Source of the DNA: Paralithodes platypus
Lineage: Eukaryota; Arthropoda; Malacostraca; Decapoda; Lithodidae
DNA: 64,000 bases
Direction of reading: 5' to 3'
NCBI GenBank assembly: GCA_032716605.1
Contig: CM064580.1
Coordinates: 33,616,728-33,680,727 of the forward strand
Shown: positions 55,479 through 64,000 of the stretch, in pieces
Position numbering within the stretch: position 1 is the stretch's first letter
Layout of the letters: each line of letters starts with the position of its first letter
Notes under the pieces: generated by a model
Seen by the model: only the letters and a program-made list of their open reading frames with translations
Databases searched by the model: none
Told to the model about the DNA's origin: nothing
Program-made: the position numbers and the translations under genes

Positions 55479-55904
55479 GTATACAGTCCATATCAACCAA
55501 TGAACTATTGACCCTTTCAAACCGATGATGTCTTTTTACCTGTTATTCTAGCTTCTTCCAGACGATTTTATTCAGCCAGGTTTGGACCTATGGAAGTCAA
55601 AGGCCTGCTGCATACAAATGTTAAGCTCTTACATTACAGTGTCCGCTCTTGAGCATACTTTGAGAAAACTTTAAGCAGCATTCTAACATACTCTCTGCAT
55701 TGGCGGTTATCAGAGGTGTAGTGTGAATGTTAGCACTTGCTCAGCATGTTCGAGCCAATTATATTGGTTTCAGACTATATATTCATCCATAGCAATTCTA
55801 ACATTGCGATAACATTCCATCTGCACCTCCTTCACTGTACACAACAATGGATGGTTGGCCTAGCAACCTTCCCCTCAATCATGTTAGAAAATCGAATACA
55901 TTGA

Positions 55905-55972
55905 ATCGATGGAGGTGATTCATTCGTGGTCACCCCTTGGTGATCAAGGTGTCTGGCAATAGATAGATAGAC
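55905..55972 (+). pseudogene. RTE-like LINE 3' end fragment in intron 3
   Basis: ATTCATTCGTGGTCACCCCTTGG...GTGTCTGGCAATAGATAGATAG (quoted in parts) corresponds to the last codons and the (TAGA)n tail of LINE D at 45.85-45.91 kb. Confidence 0.65.
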
Positions 55973-56045
55973 AAATAAGAATAACATTCTTAAGCATTGG
56001 GAGTGGGCGCATTCACCTCAGTGGAGTGTAAGGGGCTGGGATCCT

Positions 56046-56046
<1 letters not shown>

Positions 56047-56081
<35 letters not shown>

Positions 56082-56105
56082 ATACTGTATATATATAAAT
56101 ATATA
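56047..56105. repeat. TA-rich microsatellite
   Basis: TA runs with an internal TATATTATATA imperfection and an ACTGTATATA segment, next to the LINE B fragment. Confidence 0.9.
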
Positions 56106-56732
56106 TTATTTCTTTTTTCTTCTGTATGTATGGAGGAGACAAAAGGTAGGTTGCCTGTAATGAGCATCTCCCAAAAAGTTATAAGAGGCAGAGTCAAATT
56201 CAAGGGACGTTGGAGTCAAAATGCTTGGACATACGACGTTTAAAGCAGTCTAAGTAATAGGATGAAGGAAAGATTGATTGAGGGAGAGAGTTCCAGAGTT
56301 CACTTGTGAGTAGAAGAAAGACTGAGAAAATTTGCAAATTCTTGGGTTGGAGAGCTGGATAGAATAGGAATGAGACTGTGTTGAAAGGCGTGTGCCTCGC
56401 ACTCGACGCAAGGGAGTGGGTATACATTGAGAGAGCTCTGAAGAACACTGATTGTTGTAATAGTGATCGAAGAATGAAAGATGCAACATTGCAGTGTGTA
56501 GAAAGAGATTGTAGGGAACTAGTAAGAGGAAATGGGTTGATGAGGCGAAATGCTTTTGATTCTACTCATTCGAGAAGTGCGGTATGAGTGGAGTCTCCCA
56601 ACACATGTGAACAATACTCAATACATGGGTACACTGTGCCCTGATACAGAGCAAGAAGTTGTGCGGGGGTGAAGAACCCACAGAGACGGTTGACCACACC
56701 CAACTCCTGGCAAGTTGTTTTAGCAAGAGTTT
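56106..56732 (-). pseudogene. LINE B-related 3' fragment in intron 3
   Basis: The 3' block (GGAGACAAAAGGTAGGTTGCC on the plus strand) through the C-terminal region. Minus-strand frames read LWNSLPQSIFP, SFFDHYYNNQCSSELSQ and RLCGFFTPAQ. It is more diverged from the 33-kb copy than the others and has an intact-looking order of blocks up to about 56720. Confidence 0.75.
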
Positions 56733-56876
56733 TATTTTTATTGTTTCTATGTGAGTAAGGGAGACAAAAGGCAGAACTACCTGTAGCGAGTGCCTCCCCC
56801 ATAGTTGAAAGAGTGACAGGGTCAAAATCAAGGGACGTTCGGGCCAAAATGCCTGGACACACGGCAGAAAGGCAAC
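56733..56876 (-). pseudogene. Second LINE B 3' end fragment, adjacent
   Basis: Immediately next to the previous fragment, another T-rich start and the same 3' block (GGGAGACAAAAGGCAGAACTACC), closely matching the 33-kb LINE B. It stops at TGGACACACGGC near 56862, a short 3'-end-only insertion. Confidence 0.75.
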
Positions 56877-56877
56877 G

Positions 56878-57900
56878 CATGGTTTAGCAAAGAGATGGAA
56901 GAAATAGTGAAAAAAGAAGAAAGAGTTGCGAAAGAGTGCTGCAAAAGAATATACCTAGAGAAACAAGAATATCAGAATTTGAAACAAAGAGTGATGAGGA
57001 CGAGACAAGACGCTAAAAGGAAGGCCGATGAGGAATAATCTAATATATTTATTTCACTCCCAACACCAAACACCTCCTAATGAAATTAATTAAAGCATGT
57101 GATCCTCCCGGGATTCAAACCTGGGTCACCGCATACAGATCTTAAACACTAACAATTACACCATCATGACAGAATATGGGAAGAAGATTAGTGAACAATT
57201 TCTGAGTGACAAGGAAGCATACTGCAGAGCTGTGAAAGAAGCCAGAGGGAGGAAGACAGAGTGTCTCAGGTGGTAGTATGAGTAACATGAAAGGGGAGGT
57301 GGTGGAGGGTGGCGGTGGGTTGGATGTGTGGAAAGATAATTTTAGTAATTTAGCTGTAAATAGTAGGGAGAAGGCAACGATCTCATCCATGGGAATGGAT
57401 AGAGGTAAAATAAACAGAGTAGATGAAAGACAGATAAGCAGGGAAGAAGTAAAATAAGCAATCAATAGACTTAAAATGGGCAAAGCTGCTGGAGTAGATT
57501 ACATCCCAGGTGAAATGCTGAAATATGGGGGGGAAGAAGCTGTAGACATAATGCATAGGTTATGTGAATTAGCATGGGAAAAGGAAAGTGTACCAGAGGA
57601 CTGGAGGAGAGCAGTGATAGTACCCTTGTACAAAGGGAAGGGTAGTGAAGAGGAGTGTAAGAGTTGCATACCCAGAAAGGTATACGCAAGAGTAGTAACA
57701 AAGAGACTGCAGAGCATATCGGATGACAAAATAGGGGAAGAGCAGGGAGGTTTCAGAAACGGTAGGGGCTACTTTGACCAGATAGCCTCAACGCGGTTGT
57801 TGGTAGAGTAGTATTTGGCCAATTACAGAAACTGTATGTAGCATTCATGGATTTGGAAAAAGCCTACGAGAGTAGATTGGGAAGGTCTGTGTGATGTGTT
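56878..57900 (+). pseudogene. RTE-like LINE (LINE D relative) with nested SINE in intron 3
   Basis: Plus-strand reading gives RVAKECCKRIYLEK and, after the SINE, EYGKKISEQFLSDKEAYC. The frame 57476-57811 reads MGKAAGVDYIPGEMLKYGG, PEDWRRAVIVPLYKGKGS, EEQGGFRNGRGYFDQI. Then comes a shifted LYVAFMDLEKAYE near 57830. This is the endonuclease-RT linker and RT fingers of the same clade as LINE D. It ends before the FADD motif. It lies in the same orientation as the host gene. Confidence 0.8.
57038..57170 (-). mobile_element. tRNA-derived SINE nested in the LINE
   Basis: On the minus strand, ATGATGGTGTAATTGTTAG (A-box region) and GGTTTGAATCCCGGG (B box) form the tRNA-like head at about 57100-57168. 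The tail continues TTTCATTAGGAGGTGTTTGG to about 57038. The same tail occurs at 49112-49178. It interrupts the LINE reading frame between two alignable parts. Confidence 0.7.
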
Positions 57901-58567
57901 AACAGTATAATGGTGTGTGAGAAAAGTTGCTAATGGCAATAAAATCTTGGCATATATTTGCTATGTAGCGACTTTTGAGAACAGAATTAGCGGTATTATA
58001 TATTTTGTTTTTGTATTCCTAGGACTAAGCATTGCTGTTTTTCTTTTTCTTTTGGAGATATAGTACCAGCTGTCTGACAGAATTGGGTGGAGATATAATT
58101 GGTGTAATAGGCAGAATAAAGTATCGGAGTGGTTTGCCAAGAGAGACTCTTTATGACGTCATCACCCCCCTTAAAATAGAAATATTTCATTTGGATTTGT
58201 TTGCTATTATAGATTAAAATTATATCATAACAAAGCACATATGCATTATTCGTCATATTAACATTCTTTGCAGAGTGACGTATGTGATATTGGGTGAGCT
58301 ATGCTCTTCAAGAGAAGAGAGTAAATGCCCATTGTATAATATATCTTTCCAACGATGAGGCCAATCTCCCTTCCATTCTGACTGTTATTCGATGATTTCA
58401 TTTAGCTTGGAAAGAACCTGTGATATTTTTGTATCGGTTGTAACCATTTGATTCCCATGGGTACTTGTAAAACTGAATAAAATTATAAAATGTTACCCAG
58501 CATTAAATATAATGACGCCATCATATTGCAAAAATTAACCAAAACCGCACATGTCTCTCCAACGCAG

Positions 58568-59012
58568 GTCATGGATTAAGTACCTTCCTGGACATGTTTG
58601 AGCGGAACCAGGCCCCAGCCACACAGGTCATCCGATTCAGGTGTACCCCGCTCTCTACCTCTGCTGACCTCTTCACATACATGGCCGCATCCCTCCTCAC
58701 CTCACCCAGCGACAAGACTCACAGTGTTAACAATGGCAGTCAGAGATATGGTGTTACCTCGCCTAATGAAACTGACTCACCGCAGAAGGAAATGGCGGGA
58801 TCTAACTCTTCAAACGATTCCGTGTGTGAAGCTAAAGATAAATCTCAGGATGGAAGTCAGTCATTTACCCAAGAATCTAAGGACGACTACACAGGCAGTG
58901 ATGTGCAAGTTCTGGCTCCTGGATGTGAGGGTTTTGCCTTGCTGATTCTTGAAGATGTACATTTACAAATAGACGGTAACGCTGCTGTAGGAACAGTTTT
59001 GGAAACTTTCAG
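58568..59012 (+). CDS. Candidate host-gene exon 4 of 4: degenerate P-loop to Walker B, dynein heavy chain-like
   Basis: Acceptor CTCTCCAACGCAG|GTCATGG and donor ACTTTCAG|GTAAAT. It continues the loop as PGHGLSTFL (Lys of GxGK[ST] replaced by Leu), then QVIRFRCTPLSTSADLF, matching in position the CSAQTTS-type strand after the P-loop. A ~75-residue Ser/Asp-rich insertion follows, then GFALLILEDVHLQIDG, a Walker B-like strand with ED, and LETFR. Dynein AAA3 has the same order with a shorter linker. The product would be part of a microtubule motor of cilia; identity to DYNC2H1 is an inference from pattern only. The frame remains open into a further exon beyond the window's readable part. Confidence 0.55.
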
Positions 59013-59578
59013 GTAAATATATTTATATTTTACTGTTTTCTTTGTGTTCTCTTAATGTTGATACTTTATGAAATATGATTATTTACTTAAATTTCTAAAT
59101 ACCATAGCATTAGCATTTGCAGTGGAAGAGCCATTTCAGACAAATATTCAAGGCATATGCGTTTAATTTAACTGTAAAGATTGTTTTCGCCGTTTCTCTT
59201 CCATATCACAGTCGACTTTAGTTTCTAAGTATAATTCTAAATACAGGCAACACATGCATATCATATCATAGAAATAATGTGTGTACATTCAGAATCTAAA
59301 TATAGTTATATAGCCTACTCTTATTAACTAAATTAGAAAACTAGTCTAATTTTACTTCCCTATTAATACATACACGAAACATGTAACAGAAAGTTTGGAG
59401 TATCGCCCCAAACAATGATGTAAGAACATTCATTTGACGTAGTAAGATTCCAGTCACGTTCCATAATGCTGTCCTGTCCCCTCCACCTGCCTCTCCCATA
59501 TCGGGAACAAGTTTAAAAATCATAGTGTGTCCAAGATTACAAATGTGTAATGCTTTCTTGATTTTTTATATATATATA
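59013..59578. other. Non-coding (intron 4 of the candidate host gene or flank)
   Basis: Starts with the donor GTAAAT. AT-rich, no coding features seen. Confidence 0.45.
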
Positions 59579-59580
59579 GA

Positions 59581-59619
59581 GTAGGGGAGGAATTATATAT
59601 TATATAATTCCTCCCCTAC
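59581..59619. repeat. Perfect 19-bp inverted repeat with 1-base loop
   Basis: GTAGGGGAGGAATTATATA, one T, then its exact reverse complement. As RNA or extruded DNA it would make a perfect hairpin. It lies just before the decayed DIRS copy. Confidence 0.9.
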
Positions 59620-61339
59620 GTTTACCTAAAGATACACTCTTCTTCAACTCTTCCTTGTTCCAAAAACGGACAGTCACAAGTGCCGCCCGGTCGTCGACCA
59701 GTCACCTCTGAACAAGTTCATTCACAACGAATTGTTCAGAATGTTTCTGGTTGCCTAAGTACCATTAACTCTCAGGCTCTATGCCTGGATGAGCACTCTT
59801 GACCTTTCATAGGTGTATGGGCATGTTCCGATAAACAAAAGGTTTCAAAAGTCCTTGGCGATTCAATACAACCATCAGGCTCTTTTGTTTCAAAGACTTC
59901 CATTTGGGTTAAATTTTGCATCTAGGGTATTTTCAGAGTTGGTCTGACAAGCCTTGTTAACTGTCTTCGAAAAATATATGAATCTATGGTCCTGGATGAT
60001 TGGATGATCATAGCAGATTCCCTTCACCAGTGTCTCCATCATGCAAAATGAATCATGCCGCTTGTCACAACTTTAGGCTTTCGTCTAAATTTTAACAAAT
60101 CTAATCTCGTTCTGTCCCAACTCGCCTAGTGAGTAGGTCTGTTGGTTCCAGTTGCTCTTGATCCATCAAAGCTACGCCAACGCCAACTTATTCCGATATA
60201 AATTATTTCTATTCCTACACAGCCACACTGTAACACGTCGCCAGTACGAGTCGTTGATAAGCACACACAACTTGGTTCATCTGATTGTGTCGTTGGGCTG
60301 CCAGAAAGTCAAACAATTCATACTGGAGGGCAATCAATTGTTTCCTCTTTTGCCTGCGGGATAGCTTTGGCCAATTCCTCAATTAATCCTCAAATAATTT
60401 ACCATTTTGGGCCCGAGAGACATTCCCTCCTCAGTTCAGTCATGGGCAGATCCTCCCCCGTCGGTATGGGTAGACACAGACATGACAGGGACTCTCGAAT
60501 GAAGCTACCAGTCATCCGAGGGTCACCAAGGTCAAGGTGTGAGATCCAAGTCGAACACATGTCACATAAATGCATAATAGTTAACAGTTCCATTGTAGTT
60601 TATCCAAGATCACGGCTCCTCCCGAGCAGGAAAGTGACTGATGTTTCGAATGGATAATCACAATGCAGTCGCCTGTATTCAGAAACAAGGCTTGGTGAGG
60701 TCTCAAGTGTTATGTAGGTTTACCATGGAACAGACATATGTGCGAGCTCCCAAACTGCAAATATCTCTCCATGCACCTCATCTGCCTAGTGTCGCCAAAC
60801 TATGGGCAGATGCTCTGTCGAGAGGACAGAGCACCATTGTCGAGTGGACCCCCAGGCAAAATATTTTTTCAAGAATTGATTGTCTCGAAATACCCCCCCA
60901 CAAGTATATTTATTTGCGTCCAAACAAACAAGCAAGTTACCTCACTACTTGACTCGTTACTCACTACTTGGGAGCACACTCCAGCATGGGGCCCAGACAT
61001 GTTTTGCAAGAACTGGAAAAGGTGGAAGTCCATATATCTGCCTCCAGACGCATCGCTGATGTGCCGAGTACTCAACGAACAATGGACTATCGGGGGATGG
61101 TTTCTCTGATAGTGCCAATATGGTCAGCTTAGGTATGGTATCTGCCGGTAAAATCATGGCGCAGCAACCCGGTGTACACCCGGATTCCAGTTTCCACTTT
61201 GAGAAGATTGGGAATCTAAAGACCTTACTAACTTTCGCCTTGTTGACATTCATAATATGGTATACCAAGTGGGTAGACTTTTAAGGAGGTAGTGTATCGC
61301 TTGAATCCGACTAACAGGTTTCATCAATTGCTCTTGTCT

Positions 61340-61827
61340 TTAACCCTTATTTAGCGGCGAGCAACATAAGTCGAGTTAAATAAAGCTGGACTATGTGGCG
61401 GCGCTCGACATAGGTCGAGTGGCAATTTCAGCACGTAATGTGGCTGAGAGAGAGAGACAAGTGGTGGCAGGAGACTAGCGAGCGTATGACTGCTCCAGAC
61501 CACCGCGGCGAACCTACTGACACAAATCTCAGCTCCCTCCTCCCTCTCTCACTCGCTACATACTCAATTATGTACTGAAAGTACCGAATTACCTGCTTTT
61601 TGCACTCGCGTTGCACGGTTATTGCAAGAAAACTATCCATCATACAAGGATCGTTATGGTGTCATTCGAAAGCTCTGTTTATGCCCTTTCAGGGATAGGT
61701 ACTTGTTTTACGTTCTGGGTCTTATTTAGGCATGAAAATGATCACGTAAACAGCCCTATTTTGGCTAAAAACACCCTGCTGTGCGGTACACATAAATAAA
61801 CCGCATAGGCCGCTCGTAAGGTGTTAA
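61340..61827. mobile_element. TTAA-flanked MITE 4 within DIRS copy 2
   Basis: TTAA at 61340-61343 and 61824-61827 bound ~480 bp whose ends (CCCTTATTTAGCGGC and GCCGCTCGTAAGGTG) are imperfect inverted repeats. GCTCGACATAGGTCGAG-like words recur inside. It separates the pol remnants from the recombinase remnants. Confidence 0.6.
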
Positions 61828-62282
61828 CACAATTACTGCACAAGTGCAGCTTGGCCTGCACTGTTCCATACGGGGGTTTAGGACTAAAGGTGACCTTCAT
61901 TTCCTACACATTTTCATGTATAAACAAGAGCTAGGACGTAATTCAAAGATATATCCCTGAAAGTAGAGGAATAGACCATTCCAATGGCACCTTAATCATG
62001 TTTGTACGACCACTGGTTATTGTGCAACGATGTTCCAAAGGTGGGGCAAAATCGGTAGAAATGATTGGTTTCCGCTATCTCCAAGTCTGTAGAGGAGCGT
62101 GAGATGTCTCGCAGCTACTTCAGTATACCCTAAGACATGCTGGGAGGTGTCCCTCGCTGCTTAGACTCGCTTGCCTGCCTCTCATGCCACGTACTACGCA
62201 GATATTCGGCGATTGTCATATGACAATTGCCGCAGTTATGGCCTTGGTTTTTATATATTATGCCCGCAATGATTGAGTTAAC
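61828..62282. other. Unassigned segment between MITE 4 and the YR remnant
   Basis: No DIRS residue order could be followed here. It ends at GAGTTAAC just before the YLDYLFE codons, so it may be another insertion. Confidence 0.35.
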
Positions 62283-62474
62283 TATCTTGATTATTTGTTT
62301 GAAAACAAACCGTTATCTCTAGTCGCACTCAAAAATCACCTTTCTGCTCTCCGTACCCCGTTTTATGATCTCCCGAGTTTATCCATGCATGTCAATGGCC
62401 AGCGAAAAAGGGTTCATGAGCGATTGCGTCTGATTCTGCCCACCACCATGTCAACTTATGCCGAATTGCTTACT

Positions 62475-63290
62475 TAACCCGAGGAGCGCGCCATTGATGT
62501 GTTCAAAAGTGCCATGTATAAAAAAATAAAAAAAAATTGGATTCTAACAGAATTAGTAATTTTTTCCATATCAAGCATTATTTCTGCATTTGTTTTACTT
62601 GCATGGTGAACATATGAACAGTGAAGACCCGAAAATATGTCTAAGCAGCAAATATCTAGTGAAAAACGAATATTTGTGGTGGGAGGGGGTGGATGGAGGC
62701 GAGAGTGAGAGTACAACATAGGTATGCTTCCTGGGCCTGCTTTAGGCAGACTGAGCTTTCCAGCTGTCATCCACTCATATGAAGGGTAGGAGGGATTGTG
62801 TAAGACCGTGACTCATCATATTTCGTGCAGGGAAAGGGAGGAATGACGAAAATAAGAGGAATGGTAGACAATAATTGAGGAGGGTTGAAGTGGGGCGAGA
62901 TAGGGGGAAAGGAGAGGTAGGGTGGTGGGACACATGTAGGGGAGAGCAAGGAGTTACTAGAGAGTGATTATACTACCTAATCACATATTGCTTCCATTTG
63001 AGTGCCGATTGAGGCAGTTTTTAGGTATATTTTCATGGGCTCGCTTCCGTGAGGCCTATCGCATATGCTATACAGATACTTCCGTTAGGCCTATCATGCT
63101 TGATGGGTTAATAAGGTCCTCTTATTACTCAAATCTTCTATATAATATATGCGACGCCCATCTATCCTAAACTTAGTTAGAAAGGCACTCTTTTGTATGG
63201 CGCTCGTGACGGGCGATCGGGTATCGGGGTTGGCAGTCATGTCTTGATCCTCAGCATGTTTATCTTTTCCTCCATGATTAACTCAGTAGT
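62475..63290. other. Unassigned insertion within DIRS copy 2
   Basis: It separates the YR core-binding and catalytic remnants. Contains an A-rich run at 62521-62536 and a G-rich segment at 62880-62940. No recognised frame. Confidence 0.35.
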
Positions 63291-63611
63291 GATTGCTCCC
63301 AATCCTCAGTTCATAGCTGAGAACGAGCATGCAGAACATATTTTCTTAAAGTTTTCAGTACCCGCTCACCCACAATACTTAATGCCCAGTGAAAGATCTG
63401 CGAGATTATATGAATGTTGCTAACCCTATCAATGACATCCATTTGTAGGTTTCCCCGACAATACGGACAAGGTTGAGAATGAAACAAGTTGCAGAAATTA
63501 TCGTAGATATCATCAGAGAGGCTAACCCTGGGGTTCTTTGCCGAGCTCAAGATATGTGTTAATGGGCAGCTTCCATCCACTTGCTTCACAAGTACTCAAT
63601 AGACGATATAA

Positions 63612-63830
63612 CTAGTTGTTGTTGTTATTATTTATCCCCAGGCTGTCTAGCCGAGCAGCCCCAAGGTCCCGAGCAAGGCCAAGGCCGTAACCGAGCGCCC
63701 CCACAGAACCCTCTGAGCTTTACCACCAAAGAATTCCCAGGTGACCAAAGCTGCTCCCTGGCAAGGAGCTGAGGCCCTGTGCCCTTTAAAAGTTATGAAG
63801 AGAAAGTTGAGGGGCAAGGGGAAAAAAATT
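63612..63830 (-). pseudogene. 3' end of a LINE A-related element (copy 2)
   Basis: The plus strand begins GTTGTTGTTATTATT, then CCCAGGCTGTCTAGCCGAGCAGCC. Its reverse complement matches the LINE A 3' terminus. The neighbouring ~140 bp, up to TATGAAGAGAAAGTTGAGGGG, matches 52480-52610 with one internal deletion. It ends the DIRS copy 2 region. Confidence 0.6.
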
Positions 63831-64000
63831 AGATCTGTCTCTGAGAGGGCAGTGGGGAGGAAGGGGGAAATCATCAGCTCACAGGCTTACACACCCGGGT
63901 CAATGCCCCCACCGGCCGCTGCCCCCCTTGCAGTGCCACCCAATCGGGTGATCTTGCCAGCACCTCGAAGAAAAAGTAGTACAGTAAAAGAGACCGACAG

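Larger units (their letters stand above)
59800..63600 (+). pseudogene. Decayed DIRS copy 2 (RT, RNase H, MT-like, YR remnants)
   Basis: Plus-strand frames reproduce the DIRS order. RT at 59810-60130: HVPINKRFQK, LPFGLNFASRVF and FRLNFNKSNLV; the YLDD motif is destroyed. RNase H at 60450-60860: MDNHNAVACIQKQG and WADALSRGQSTIVEW. MT-like follows near 60990-61200. YR core-binding part at 62283-62470: YLDYLFENKPLSLVALKNHLS. YR catalytic remnants at 63300-63590: ENEHAEHIFLKFSVPA and REANPGVLCRAQDM, where HDIR is lost. Divergence from the 20-28 kb copy is high, so it is older or of another lineage. Confidence 0.82.

Overview
The window looks like intergenic and intronic DNA from an arthropod, most likely a decapod crustacean (crab-like). 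The inference rests on the repeat content: a DIRS-type tyrosine-recombinase retroelement, Penelope-like elements (PLEs), an abundant Jockey/CR1-type LINE family, and dense TA/CA microsatellites. No prokaryotic gene organisation is present. Almost every long open frame belongs to a transposable element. LINE families are named A to F here for convenience; they are not database names.

Layout. 0-2.5 kb: gag start and probable 5' LTR of a minus-strand LTR retrotransposon. 2.7-4.8 kb: a Penelope-like fragment with an inverted partial copy joined to its 5' side. 4.8-6.8 kb: a tandem array of a ~314 bp unit carrying a tRNA-like pol III promoter, itself arranged as an inverted repeat (3 copies minus, 4 copies plus) between two (TA)n tracts. 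8.3-8.5 kb: a fold-back MITE. 8.87-19.04 kb: a ~10.2 kb near-perfect palindrome without spacer; each arm has a LINE (A) with a 2A-like peptide, a PHD-like finger, an endonuclease and an RT, followed by the endonuclease of LINE B. 20.16-28.07 kb: an almost complete minus-strand DIRS element with inverted terminal repeats, an internal complementary region, gag, RT/RNase H/methyltransferase-like and tyrosine recombinase, disabled by stops and frameshifts. 28.7-29.1 kb: a 19-bp minisatellite. 30-32 kb: two TTAA-flanked piggyBac-like MITEs. 32.9-35.7 kb: the best LINE B copy (620-codon open RT frame). 35.8-39.4 kb: LTR-like repeats, a LINE RT fragment and a LINE B copy interrupted by a third TTAA MITE. 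39.4-41.1 kb: second Penelope-like element. 42.2-43.2 kb: a terminal-inverted-repeat element filled by a 28-bp minisatellite. 43.7-47.4 kb: back-to-back truncated LINEs C, D, E and a third Penelope fragment. 48.4-49.5 kb: decayed CR1/L2-like LINE F. 52.4 and 63.6 kb: 3' tails related to LINE A. 59.8-63.6 kb: a second, decayed DIRS copy on the plus strand with a TTAA MITE inside.

The only candidate host gene is on the plus strand between 53.18 and 59.01 kb: four exons whose GT/AG boundaries and codon phases agree. The joined product resembles the AAA3 module of a dynein heavy chain, closest in pattern to cytoplasmic dynein-2 (DYNC2H1-like), with a P-loop lacking the usual lysine. Its introns carry LINE and SINE insertions. 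The gene continues beyond 59 kb and probably starts before 53 kb.

The elements are nested and reuse one another as targets (MITE inside LINE B, MITE inside DIRS, SINE inside LINEs, PLE at TA tracts). Several large inverted repeats occur close together, so an assembly or library fold-back artefact must be considered for the palindrome. All calls come from reading the sequence and translations; no database search was run.
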